64,000 nucleotides of DNA from Echinarachnius parma (taxonomy: Eukaryota > Echinodermata > Echinoidea > Clypeasteroida > Echinarachniidae): the NCBI GenBank assembly GCA_037951105.1, contig JBAMJV010010657.1:7501-71500 (forward strand), written 5' to 3'. Positions within the stretch are counted from its first letter, which is position 1. Each line of letters opens with the position of its first letter. The notes beneath the pieces are model-generated. The model was not told the origin of the DNA, did not search any database, and saw only the letters and a list, made by a program, of their open reading frames with translations. Both the position numbers and the translations under genes were made by a program. Below are positions 33,430-44,029 of the stretch, in pieces.

Positions 33430-33599
33430 ACACGTCCGGCCAGAGCGCTTGAGAAATCTTCCCGACCAGACATGTTGAGCCGATCGAGCGCGCACAAATT
33501 CCATGAATTCGAATTCCGTACCATGTCTGTATACACGGGTGCGGATACCGTCAAGATCAAACGGATGAATATTACTGCGACAAATGTACGACAGGCCAT
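33430..33599 (-). CDS. Candidate secreted-protein first exon
   Basis: From the ATG at 33599 the minus strand reads MACRTFVAVIFIRLILTVSA, a good signal peptide, then PVYTDMVRNSNSWNLCALD and a segment with Ser, Arg and Gly. The frame continues to 33294 but becomes AT-rich and unlike protein after about 33430, overlapping the family A fragment, so the true exon, if any, ends before that. No strong donor is visible. CpG density in 33430-33600 is above the flanks. Family unknown. Confidence 0.28.
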
Positions 33600-33602
33600 C
33601 AG

Positions 33603-33988
33603 TATTCGGTGATAAAATATGAACTCAATATTCGTTTTTTCACTAGGTAAACAGTGTTCGTTTTCTTTCAAACTTTCACAAATCTTTCGATTGTATTTTA
33701 CAATGATATTGATGTAGGATTGAAGTCTCAAATGTCATTTTGTGCAATATCTGACACTTTACAGGTATCACTTTAAGCTTCCGACTAGTTTGTTGTTTAA
33801 TTTACGAATGTATTTTAGACACGATGTTAATAACATCGCCTATACAAGATATTAAATATCAAAACACAAGGGAAAATGTACTTCCATAGAATATTTTACA
33901 GTCATGCATGAAGCTTCGGCGTATATACAGCAACGCGATAAATTTGCATTGCATGAACGCACGTCATATTTGCATTTAGTTAAAGCTG
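33603..33988. other. No gene seen
   Basis: AT-rich flank with no features. Confidence 0.45.
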
Positions 33989-34462
33989 TTAAAGGGACAT
34001 TCCCTCTTTACCAAAAATGTCAAAATGCTTCAAATTTGGTACAGATCTGTATAATACTTGTATTATGCTGCGTATGAAATTTCATAGCCGTAGGTGCCAT
34101 CATTCATAGCGATCACTGCTGTTGTGCAGATCTCTCTCGTTGTGCAGATCTCTCTCGTTGGTGGCGCTATCTATTATGGGTGGTGGGCATCACATTCATA
34201 CCACATATAATATCAACAGCGAACGTAGAGGGAGCTAGACAGATTATTGTGAGGTTCGGTTATTAAACCGTCGTTAAACATTTTATTAATCTATAGGTAA
34301 TAACAAAAATCATAAAATTGATAACTCCACCAAAATACATTGTCAAGTCCTAATCTTTTCAGAATAAATTTTAAAAATCATGATCTATAATATTTGAGGT
34401 TAATATGGCAACTTATATTTTTAAATTATTTTTGGCTTGCAAAAGAGGGAATGCCCCTTTAA
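33989..34462 (+). mobile_element. Family D TTAA MITE
   Basis: 474 bp with ends TTAAAGGGACATTCCCTCTT and AAGAGGGAATGCCCCTTTAA. It contains a short tandem repeat of TTGTGCAGATCTCTCTCG. Single copy in the window. Confidence 0.87.
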
Positions 34463-35049
34463 TGCCTATTCGAACAGCTTGATTTATCTTATAAGCCAAC
34501 CGATTCATACGTACGTTGTAATGAGATAACAAGATATATTGATAACTGATGAGGTATATATAAATACTTATGTCGTACACACGCGACCTACTTTCATCTA
34601 CAATCACACTCAAGAAATTTAACTGATACAATCCCTCCTCCTCAGACCTCCTCTGTCATAAATTGTTTAATTCCCATTCTTGAAAGTATAAATACATACA
34701 CCAACCGGTTACACGGTAGGCAATACGTGGTCAACGATGCTCTAGATATAAATAATAAACTTTAATAAGACTGACCTAATAATGTCCAACTTAGTCGATT
34801 AAATTACGGCATAAATCCACCTTATTATAATCCCCGCGAATGGGAACGTGCAGAAAATAAATAAATCTGACCCATCTTTTTTTTCTCAATTAGATTATGC
34901 CATGGATAATCAGGAGCAGCGCGGACAGTATAATATAGAAAATGATAAGATAAATGGGACGTATGCAACCGTCTATAGTGGTCGTTTTTCTGTTATTTGG
35001 GGCGGTCGCTATAGCCAGGTTTAACTGTACCCTCCACCAGTTTCTTGCG
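34463..35049. other. No gene seen
   Basis: AT-rich. No supported ORF or terminal repeats. Confidence 0.45.
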
Positions 35050-36083
35050 CATAATTATTGACCATTCCCCCAATCACGTTGGATAGCAAGCATAAGTACT
35101 ATAACATCAATGAAGCAAGAAATAACTATGCTATTTGTGTTATGCGGAGCATGTATGATAATGTACCCCATAATGTTGAAGCACCGCTCCCCGGCCTTCT
35201 TGTCATCCCCATAATCTTGGGAAACCATGGTTACGCAAACAAGAGTACTATAAAAGATCAGTGCCACTTAAGTGCCCTTCCACACACATAAGCCAAATCG
35301 TGATTGCAATCATGATTGTAATCATGTTTACAATCACGGTGATTCTGTTGCCTTGCTTACACACGAGGAAAAAGACTTCACGCAGACCGTGATTACAATC
35401 GCGATTCTGGAGACGTGTTTCTGTGTACCTGGCATTCAAACAAGGAGAGCGCAAGCTCAATGAGTATTTAATACTACACACTGCACTCGAAGTGAATAGC
35501 GCGCGGTTTATCTGCGGAAGTGCATGTAAGGTCACGTAAGCTCCGCCTCCCAAATCGTGTTTTGAGGGTCAAGCCGTTCACACGAGAGATTCGCACTGTG
35601 ATTTGAGTGAATCATGATTAGAAAACACCTCTGGACCACGATTAGAGTTTCGCGATTCGTGATTCTAGTTTGCTTTCACACAGTCAAAAAATACCGTGAT
35701 TGGAGTAAAAAATGATCGTGATTGCAATCACGATTTGGCTGGTGTCTGAGAGGGTTCTTAGTATCAGGGGTTATGAAAGAGTGATCGACAGCGTACGTAG
35801 AATACTCAGAATTATTTACCATTCCTCCAATCAAGTTGGATAGAAAACATAAGTACAATAACATAATATAAAGCAGAAAGTACATTATAACTATGTAATC
35901 ATGGTCATGTGTGGCACATAAACGTACCCCATAATGTTGAAGTACCCAAGTACCCCTCCCCGGCCTTCTTGCCACCCCCATAATCGTGGGTAACCCTGGT
36001 TACGCAAACATGAGTACTAAAAGATCAGTGCCACTTAGTATCAAGTGTTAAGAAAGAGTAATCATCAGTTATGTAAGTATCCA
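35050..36083. repeat. Tandem duplication (about 270 bp unit) split by an element
   Basis: Unit 1 is 35050-35270 plus 35758-35809. Unit 2 is 35810-36083. Shared blocks include TACCCCATAATGTTGAAG, CTCCCCGGCCTTCTTG, GGTTACGCAAACA and AAGATCAGTGCCACTTA. The units differ by small indels and about 15-20% substitutions. Confidence 0.85.
35271..35757. mobile_element. PIF/Harbinger-like MITE, TTA TSD
   Basis: Ends AGTGCCCTTCCACAC and GTGTCTGAGAGGGTTC. Subterminal inverted repeats AGCCAAATCGTGATTGCAAT / ATTGCAATCACGATTTGGCT are strong. It is flanked by TTA (35268-35270 and 35758-35760). The undisrupted site GCCACTTAGTATC is preserved in the second tandem unit at about 36031-36043. The interior has many ATCGTGATT / AATCACGAT motifs. 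Confidence 0.75.
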
Positions 36084-37409
36084 TGTTATTCAAATGTTGT
36101 CAACATCCTCCTTAAAACCACATTGTATGCATGTCTTGAGTAATTAGTCTCGAAAGAAACTGCTCAATGTCAACCTGTATGTGAACAAACAACATTATTC
36201 AACTGTTATAGAACCGACTTTCCATGGACGGGTCAAATATAGCTCAGGCTAAATTATATAAAACGTCCATGAGAATTCGGGCCCACGTATCTGTGTTTTT
36301 TTTTAATAATCTTGACCAACGTTTAGCGATCAAATACATTAAACAATATTCGGTCGGTCTAAACGACGCGGACGAGACAAATATTTTGAATGACCACACA
36401 GATATATACATGTACGTGGGCGTTGGTCATTCACGAAGGGTACTTATTTATTTTGTATTTATTATTATTATTGTTGTTTTTTTTTCTTTTTCTTTGGGGG
36501 GGGGGGGGGGGGAGCTAATTTGTTTAATTAAACATCGAAAAGTAAAGAAAGCTAAAAACGAATAGCGCGAGGTCCTTGACAAAAGGCTAGCTTTTTACCA
36601 GCACAATCCGAGAGACGCAGTCAAGTTTTCGAACCCGGGGCAGATTTGTGCGAAGAGCGGCAGCGGAGCTCTGACAACGTACTAGACCAGAACACCTCTT
36701 CACTTTCTAGAACATAACTAGACGTTGTTTTGTTTTGTTAAAGTCGTACGTAATTATGTAATTGGTTTATTGGTTTTACATTATACACGGTTCGCGCATG
36801 AGATCAATATATTTACTAAGCAGTTTCGAGTGAGGTGTTCCAATTCTTAGCACGCGTCCGCCTCGCAGGTTTCCCTAAGTCCTTGGATGTTTAATTCCAA
36901 AATAATGGTCTTCAGGTAAGAAGTGTTGTGGTCTGAATGCTACGGTGTTCCTAACTAATTTCGAAAAACGAGACTTGATCCAGTTCTTTCGACAAGTATG
37001 CACGTCTAGCTTAATCCAGTCGTTCATCTAGAATAGAAAGAAAGTTTGGCTTATAGGGTAAAGTATTAGTGTCTGTACGATTCATTCAAAACTTATTTAT
37101 CTATGGTGTGCATTTAGGAAAATTTTAATATATGTCGCACACAGAGGGTTAAGGTATATGCGTGTTCGAACATGTCTATATAATCAAAAGGTCGTAGTGT
37201 TTTGAGAGCATTGCGTTTGTCCTTCAGCAAGACAGTTAATCCATATTGCTGCAATGGCTGCCTCCAACGTAGGAGAGGAGGTGAAGTCAAGTGTACGAAT
37301 CCCCACCCCCCCCCCCCCCCCACAAAAAAACTGCAACTTACAACAAACAATCATACAATCCCAAATACGGTGCGTGTGTGCTCCGATTGGAAGGAAATTA
37401 TGATTTTTC
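36084..37409. other. No gene; G and C tracts
   Basis: G run at about 36497-36512 and C run at about 37302-37321. The open frames at 36224-36565 and 37114-37435 run through these tracts and are artefacts. Confidence 0.45.
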
Positions 37410-37680
37410 TTAAAGGGATCAAGTTACTTTGTTGACATGTGCAAACACTGTTGATGAATGGTGGATAACATTTGTATTTGTGTGATCTGTTATGTCCACT
37501 GAGTGATGAATTGTGTGACAATTTCATGGTAAATCTCAGTCACTGCAGTTACTTTGTACACAGTTATAATTATCCTGCTTCATAGTTCTGCTGGTAATAC
37601 GATTAGAATGAGTAATGTGAGAACCGCTAGAGTTATAGGTAAGTTCTGAGGATTTTGACAATGTTAATATACCCCTTTAA
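37410..37680 (-). mobile_element. Family A TTAA MITE, internally deleted
   Basis: 271 bp, TTAAAGGGATCAAGTTAC to ATGTTAATATACCCCTTTAA. It lacks the central 120 bp of the full form. Confidence 0.88.
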
Positions 37681-38081
37681 TACATTACCATCTATATATC
37701 TCCAATCTTTGTGGCGTATTAATCCATATTCCGCTCTAAATCCCGATCACGGAAAACTGTTCGATTAGTCAATCACGCATATGTGTGTACGCACTCTGAG
37801 CGACGTGTATTAATGTGATAAAACGCTGGTCGAAAAGACCCAGAGCGCTAACGATTACTGTATACTGATCCTATGTGACGCTTGGCTACTTGTTAGCATA
37901 ATGAATCTTATAAGTAGTATATTCTGAATCGGATTTACACTTTAGAAAATTTCCAACACGTTCTGTCTAGCTCCCTGCAGAACGTCCACGTTTACCGATC
38001 CTAATAATCCATAAGTAGGCGTTAAAGTTTATCCCATCAATATAATAATGCTTAGTGCAACCAGACGTACATAGGACTGGT
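37681..38081. other. No gene seen
   Basis: AT-rich, no features. Confidence 0.45.
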
Positions 38082-38089
38082 CCTGCGTC

Positions 38090-38602
38090 CCCCCCGGGGG
38101 GGGGGGGGGGGGGGGGCACTCATGTATAATGTTAGACGGGTATGTGCCGCTTAAAAGAACCCCTTTTTCACACCCGATCGCAGCTCTAAAGATACCCGAT
38201 TTTCAAAAATTGCCGCTCCATAGACCCCCGGAATGACTTGGCTAGGTAGTTGAGTAGCGCCAAGTCCATTATTCTTCTTCTAGTTGGGCTCCATAGACCC
38301 CCGGAAAGACTTGGCTATGTTTGAGTAGCGGCAAGTCCCGTTATTCTTCTTCCAGTTCGGCTCCTTGGACCACCATTTGAGCCTTTTTGAGGGTTTCCGT
38401 AGGTCTTTGGTAGCTCCAAGTCTATGTATTTTGTAGTTTTAGTATGCTCCTTAGACCCCTTAACTCCCATTTCAAGGTTTTTGTAGCTCCAAAGACCCTT
38501 TTGTGCTTGTAGTCAGCTCTTCAGACCCCCATTTCAGAGTTCCGTGCGGCACACCCCCGTCAAAAAATAATTCGAGTGCCCTCCCCCCCCCCCCCCCCCG
38601 GG
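38090..38602 (+). mobile_element. Family H element, 8-bp TSD, internal repeats
   Basis: Flanked by perfect direct repeats CCTGCGTC (38082-38089 and 38603-38610). The ends are C/G homopolymers followed by GCACTCATGTATAATG on one side and CATTCGAGTGCC-type sequence on the other, with inverted ACGGGTATGTGCCG / CGGCACACCCCCGT. The interior repeats a unit of CTCCATAGACCCCCGGAA then GACTTGGCTA and TAGCGSCAAGTCC. A second copy lies in reverse at 58858-59280. An 8-bp TSD suggests a hAT-type non-autonomous element. Confidence 0.8.
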
Positions 38603-38728
38603 CCTGCGTCTAGGTCGAGTTCTTGTCCCCAGAGTTCCAATCAAGTGTGCGTAAAGAAATGGAAATCATGATAATCGGATGTTGCCTGAAAATGCTATTC
38701 ATGTTTCCTAAAAAAACCGCGGTCCACA

Positions 38729-38946
38729 TTAAAGGGATCTAGTAACTTTGTTGGAATTTGCAGCAAGGAAGTGATAAATGGTTGGTATAACGTGTAGTTT
38801 TGAGATGTGATACGTCCTCTGAGTATTGTGTGAAAAGTTCATGTTAAATTGATGTTATGTGGCTGAGTGATGCGCAAAAGTGCAAAGTGAGATGTCCTTT
38901 ATACTCATTGCACTGACTTTGTACTTTACACAGTTATTATTATAGA
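38729..38946 (-). mobile_element. Family A TTAA MITE, 5' half
   Basis: Starts TTAAAGGGATCTAGTAAC and runs to ACACAGTTATTAT, where a different insertion (38947-39463) interrupts it. The other half is not found nearby. Confidence 0.82.
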
Positions 38947-39463
38947 ATGGGTTGATAAATCCCTGCAATCTGATTGGTTGAGAGCAAAATTTGTGCAGAC
39001 AATTAATTGTACTGGATGCATGAAAAGTCATGCGTCCGGTAAAAAAATCATGCGTCCGGTAAAAATTTCATGCGTCCGGTAAAAATTTCATGCGTCCGGT
39101 AAAAAATTTCATGCGTCCGGTAAAAAATTTCATGCGTCCGGTAAAAAAATCATGCGTCCGGTAAAAAATGTCATGCGTCCGGTAAAAAATTTCATGCGTC
39201 CGGTAAAATTATTTCATGCATCCGGTAATTTTTCTAATTTTTAATTTTTTTACTTTTTTGGGGGCGTAACAATGCCCATTCTATAAAACAGATGATGCGC
39301 AAGTTTATTTCGTGGATCGGTGGAATTGTTTGCACGCGGTAACTATGGAAACTAGTCTAAACCCACTCGGCTTCGCCTCGTGGGTTTAACAGTTCCATAG
39401 TTACCTTGTGCAAACAATTCCTACCGACCCACTCATACCTGCGCATCATTTGTATACTGACGC
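38947..39463. mobile_element. Inserted element with minisatellite and foldback
   Basis: TATAGAATGGG near 38945 is inverse to CCCATTCTATA near 39279. The second part (39290-39455) folds back through GATGATGCGCA / TGCGCATCAT, GGTAACTATGGAA / TTCCATAGTTACC and AAACCCAC / GTGGGTTT. The block is absent from the duplicate copy near 41710, which shows it is an insertion. Confidence 0.6.
39029..39230. repeat. Minisatellite, about 20-bp unit, 10 copies
   Basis: Ten copies of CATGCGTCCGGTAAAAAATT with one- or two-base length changes in the A/T part. Confidence 0.95.
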
Positions 39464-40266
39464 GCGGTACTGCCATCTTGCGAACACGCTGCGCAAAGTG
39501 CGTAATGCACACCAAAGACTATAGAATTACAGTGGTCGGTCTTTCCATTAAGCGTCTTTGTGCACACTCAATCAGTGTCCGCTTAAACTAGCCTACTAGT
39601 ATAGTTCAAAATGGCGAGCTGCAGTGTAGCAATCTTTAACAGTTCTGGGCCCCGAGATGCAAGAGATCGATAAAAGAGATAAACAAATTAATAATGTAAG
39701 TCAGACAATTTGCGCATTTCAACCAATCAGATTGCGCATTTAGTCACATTATCTGACTTACAATTAAGTGTAACTTACAATCGATTGTATCTTTTTTTTT
39801 CTGCGACGGGGCCCAGATCCTGCGAGCACAGAATGAGGGCGGGAGGGGGCGTAGGCGGCGATAATTCGTTGCTTATCTGTTCTTATTCTCTCGCCCGTGT
39901 GCAGCGCGATATCACCTGATACGAGAAATCGAGGGCACGCGTGCAGAAATATTATCTCCTGATAAAAAAAAAGAAGGATTTTACAGTAGCGAAGATACTA
40001 GATGGCAAGGGGGCTATGGCACCCTTCTTTGGGGCGCGGGTGGGGGGGGGGGGGGCTCTTGCTGTTTCCCTCAGACCCCCATCCTTCGTACTTATATGAC
40101 ACCACTTTATCTCCCTCCTCATGTGAGACTTTGCTGCCCTCCCTCCCCCTAGTTTATTCAGAAAATAACCGATTCTAAATGGATTCAAGGCTTTCTTTTA
40201 ACCATAAAACTTCACCATTTCCTACTAAGACTAGAGGCGGCCAGTGATCCAGACGCAGTCTCCGTG

Positions 40267-40506
40267 TCACATATCACCGGATAGCGTTAAAAGGTTTGGT
40301 CACATATCATCGGATATCGTTAACGAATGCTCGACAAATTGAAGGGTAAAAGTCGTCTTCATGAATTGTTTTATGAACAAAACATTATGTCGGATAAAAC
40401 AACGTACATTGCCTGACAAGGAACGGACACTATGCGCATACAAACGGATTGAAGATTTTACTTTCCATCGGGCAACCGTTCACGCTCTCTGGTGGTATGT
40501 GACCAG
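40267..40506 (+). mobile_element. Family E MITE in duplication copy 1
   Basis: TCACATATCACCGGATAGCG to GTGGTATGTGACC. It has a tandem repetition of the left terminus (second TCACATATCATCGGATAT at about 40300). Confidence 0.8.
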
Positions 40507-40508
40507 AA

Positions 40509-40816
40509 GGGGGGTGTTTCACAAATATCCTAAGTCGAACTTATCTCTAAGTTAGACTTAACAATTATGGTAAGCCATTTGTAGCCTTGGAAACAAACAT
40601 ATTCAGAAGAAAACATGCTAGTATTTTAGACTTTTCATAACAATTTACATCATGAACATGAAATGTCCTTGATAATAGTCAGAACATATTAATTATTTTA
40701 ATCAACATGTTATGCCTTTTAAAAGAACTTTTACGAAATGTGTTCAAAGAAACAAACGGCTTCCCATAATGTTTAAGTCCAACTTAAATTTAAGTTCATC
40801 TTAGGATCTATGTGAA
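40509..40816 (+). mobile_element. Family I foldback element, copy 1
   Basis: Ends GGGTGTTTCACAAATATCC and TTAGGATCTATGTGAAC. Subterminal TAAGTCGAACTTA / TAAGTCCAACTTA blocks are inverted. Related copies at 43724-44010 and 49672-49982. Confidence 0.78.
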
Positions 40817-40948
40817 CCCCCCCCCCCCCCCCCCCCCCCCCCGGGCCTAATAACGGACTGGCGCCCGACGGAGAGATATATTTCCAATCTGTTCGCCTCC
40901 GTTCGTATATGCACCTGTTGTCCGTTTCTTGTTTTGCCAATGCATTCT

Positions 40949-41310
40949 CCGGGGGGGGGGGGGGGGGGGGGGTCTGTCCTCATTGAAATGGGGGTATCAT
41001 GCGTGACCAAGAAAACGAGTAATTAGGGTGTTTTTTTTTACGATCAGGCGAGATACTCGAGTATCTCGTTTAGGGTCTCAAAATCACCCAAAATCAGGAA
41101 AAATGGTATCTTTTTTAGGCTGATGAATTACTCCTTTAGGGTCTCAAAAAGATGAATTACTCGTTTAGGGTCTCAAAAACTCAGCTTACTTGCTTAGGGT
41201 ATCGAAAATAGTTATAACTTGCTTTTAATAGGGGTTTACAAAAAAAGATTACTTGCTTAGGGTATCAAATATAGTTATAACCTGCTTAGAGGTTTACAAA
41301 AAAATGATTA
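40949..41310 (+). mobile_element. Family F element, 5' part
   Basis: Starts with a G run then TCTGTCCTCATTGAAATGG and ATCATGCGTGACCAAG. It runs into TTAGGGTATCAAA / GGTTTACAAAAAA tandem units and is cut at about 41310 by a family B copy. The full copy is at 44135-44679. Confidence 0.75.
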
Positions 41311-41617
41311 ATTGAAATAATGATTAAATAGAGAGATCATCAACAGCTATTTAAAAACGCTTTTGAAAAATTTTGAAAAAGTGCAAGCATTTTAAAAAAA
41401 TTTGAAAAAATCATCTAATTATTTGGGCCCCAAATAATTATAAGATCAGATACATTTATTGATATTTCAGCCGTTTCTGGGTCGATTTTGACCAAATAAA
41501 GTTTATTCTGCCATTAAAATTGCATGTTCTCTCAAATTCGACACTCAGTTTTTCATTACCTCACAAAAAAATTGTGATGTCAGCGCCCTCTCTACCAAAA
41601 CTAAACTACCCCTTTAA
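41311..41617 (+). mobile_element. Family B MITE, 3' part
   Basis: Starts inside the element (TAATGATTAAATAGAGAG) and ends ACTAAACTACCCCTTTAA. The central palindrome at 41417-41439 is TTATTTGGG / CCCCAAATAA. It ends at a TTAA that belongs to the family A fragment following (TTAAATTGATGTTATG). Confidence 0.85.
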
Positions 41618-41711
41618 ATTGATGTTATGTGGCTGAGTGATGTTCAAAAGTGCAAAGTGAGATTGACTTACTCATTGCACTGACTTTGTACTTTACATAG
41701 TTATTGTGTAA
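41614..41711 (-). mobile_element. Family A fragment
   Basis: TTAAATTGATGTTATGTGG to CTTTACATAGTTATT is the same part of family A as 38843-38946, and marks the left side of duplication copy 2. Confidence 0.75.
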
Positions 41712-41719
41712 AGTACTGC

Positions 41720-41902
41720 CAGTGGCGTAGCGTGGTCGGACTGATTGGGGGGGGGGGGGGGGGCACGACAATTATTGGGGGCACACCTTATGTATTTCTT
41801 TGTTTTTTCAAAAAATGTCCCCTTATGTTTTCTATTGTTTTTTCGAAATTATTGGGGGGGCACGTGCCCCCCGTGCCCCCCCCCCCCGTAGCTACGCCAC
41901 TG
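41720..41902. mobile_element. hAT-like MITE with CAGTGGCGTAGC ends
   Basis: Perfect terminal inverted repeats CAGTGGCGTAGC and GCTACGCCACTG. Target duplication AGTACTGC (41712-41719) against AGTACTAC (41903-41910), 7 of 8. Inside are a G run near the left end, GGGGGCACGTGCCCCC and a C run near the right end. It is absent from duplication copy 1, so it inserted after the duplication or was lost there. Confidence 0.88.
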
Positions 41903-42004
41903 AGTACTACCATCTTGCGCACACGCTGCGCAGTGTTATGCAGTCCACCCAAACTAGCCTACTAGGTCATTCGTTCAGAATGGCGAGCCGCAGTGTAGCA
42001 ATAT

Positions 42005-42841
42005 TTAAAGGGGTAGTTGAGTATTGGTCAAACTTAACTTTAGTAACCAAAACCTGCACGATTACGATACAAACTAATAGTTATAACTTCACCATGCTCG
42101 AAAAGTATACACAATTACAAACGACAAAGTAAAACCCCTGTTATCATTAAAAAAGAGCCGTTACAACTCGAAGTGTCAAATTAACTCGGCGCGAAGCACT
42201 AGCGTTGTAGGTCCTAATACGGGACTGTATGCAGTGTGCGGTAATACGGGACTGTAGTGCAGTCACTGTGTGCGGTAATACTATACAGTAGTACGTGTAT
42301 ATTATGTATTGCAACCATAGAAGTATGACTCCAACACTGCCGTTGACGCAACTCGCAAGCCCCATTCGCATTCGTTCGCCTTTCGTTCACAGTCGCGCTA
42401 ACACACGGAGAGACTGGTCCATGAGGCGCATATATCACTGATTTTTTGCGGAATGGAAGGAAAAATCATAATCTTAATCCACCCGGTAGTTGGATCACAT
42501 ATTGGAGAGTAAATTGCTGGTAAGTACCGTATCATATGTATAGTTTTAAGCACAATTAGCGTGCACACAAATATTTGGTTTCAGTCTTTTATTAGGAGAA
42601 CATAGAACGCTAGTGCCTCGCACTAGCGGTTCTAAAAGGTGATACCGGGCGTCAACCACTTTTATATGATATTTTGAAAGCAAATTTCACAACAATTAGA
42701 GCATTTGAAGGGAAATTATTATTATTTCCCATGTTTTTTTCGATGATCTTTCATATGGAATTGAAATCAACCAAATCCGTTACAATCGATGTTGGGGGGG
42801 GGGGCACTTTGGAAATTACCAAAACTCAACTTGGCCTTTAA
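42005..42841 (+). mobile_element. Family B element with internal replacement or insertion
   Basis: The left end TTTAAAGGGGTAGTTGAG continues as family B to about 42172. The right end ACCAAAACTCAACTTGGCC then TTTAA matches the family B terminus. In between is unrelated DNA with its own inverted pair (GAAGCACTAGCGTT / AACGCTAGTGCCTC at about 42193 and 42607) and a TAATACGGGACTGTA repeat. TTAA is duplicated at both ends (42005-42008 and 42838-42841), and the empty TTAA site survives in copy 1 at 39636-39639. Confidence 0.78.
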
Positions 42842-43480
42842 CAATTCTGGGCCCCGTTGCAGAACGAGATGCAAGAGATCGATACAAGAGATAAACAAAT
42901 TAATAATGTAAGTCAGACAATTTGCGCATTTCAACCAATCAGATTTGCGCATTTAGTCACATTATCTGACTTACAATTAAGTGTAACTTACAATCGATTG
43001 TATCTTTTTTTTCTGCGACGGGGCCCAGATCCTGCGAGCACAGAATGAGGGCGGGAGGGGGCGTAGGCGGCGATAAGTCGTTGCTTATCTGTTCTTATTG
43101 TCTCGCCCGTGTGCAGCGCGATATCACCTGATACGAGAAATCGAGGGCACGCGTGCAGAAATATTATCTCCTGATAAAAAAAAAGAAGGATTTTACAGTA
43201 GCGAAGATACTAGATGGCAAGGGGGGCTATGGCACCCTTCTTTCGGGCGCGGGTGGGGGGGGGGGGGGGGGGGGCTCTTGCTGTTTCCTCAGACCCCCAT
43301 CCTTCGTACTTATATGACACCACTTTATCTCCCTCCTCATGTGAGACTTTGCTGCCCTCCCTCCCCCTAGTTTATTCAGAAAATAACCGATTCTAAATGG
43401 ATTCAAGGCTTTCTTTTATAAAACTTCACCATTTCCTACTAAGACTAGAGGCGGCCAGTGATCCAGACGCAGTCTCCGTG

Positions 43481-43720
43481 TCACATATCACCGGATAGCG
43501 TTAAAAGGTTTGGTCACATATCATCGGATATCGTTAACGAATGCTCGACAAATTGAAGGGTTAAAGTCGTCTTCATGAATTGTTTTAAGAACAAAACATT
43601 ATGTCGAATAAAACAACGTACATTGCCTGACAAGGAACGGACACTATGCGCATACAAACGGATTGAAGATTTTACTTTCCATCGGGCAACCGTTCACGCT
43701 CTCCGGTGGTATGTGACCAG
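43481..43720 (+). mobile_element. Family E MITE in duplication copy 2
   Basis: Same as 40267-40506 with very few differences. Confidence 0.8.
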
Positions 43721-43723
43721 AAG

Positions 43724-44010
43724 GGGGGTGTTTCACAAATATCCTAAGTCGAACTTATCTCTAAGTTAGACTTAACAATTATGGTAAGCCATTTGTAGCC
43801 TTGGAAACAAACATATTCAGAAGAAAAAATGCTAGACTTTTCATAACAATTTACATCATGAACATGAAATGTCAGAACATATTAATTATTTTAATCAACA
43901 TGTTATGCCTTTTAAAAGAACTTTTACGAAATGTGTTCAAAGAAACAAACGGCTTCCCATAATGTTTAAGTCCAACTTAAATTTAAGTTCATCTTAGGAT
44001 CTATGTGAAC
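43724..44010 (+). mobile_element. Family I foldback element, copy 2
   Basis: Same as 40509-40816, with two small deletions near 43830 and 43870. Confidence 0.78.
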
Positions 44011-44029
44011 CCCCCCCCCCCCCCCCCCG

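Larger units (their letters stand above)
39464..41310. repeat. Segmental duplication, copy 1
   Basis: Nearly identical to 41903-44487 minus its insertion, in the same order: ATCTTGCG...ACACGCTGCGC, CTGGGCCCC, family E, family I and family F parts. It includes the intact site CTTTAACAGTTCTGG at 39634-39648. The open frames here (39710, 40361, 40801) have equal partners in copy 2 and no coding features. Confidence 0.9.

Noticed and set aside
39029..39230. Regular repeats resembling a CRISPR array
   Set aside because: Units are directly adjacent without unique spacers and the genome is eukaryotic. It is a minisatellite.
42147..42438. Two overlapping minus-strand 74-codon frames
   Set aside because: They lie in the TAATACGGGACTGTA repeat inside the family B insertion and overlap in different phases.
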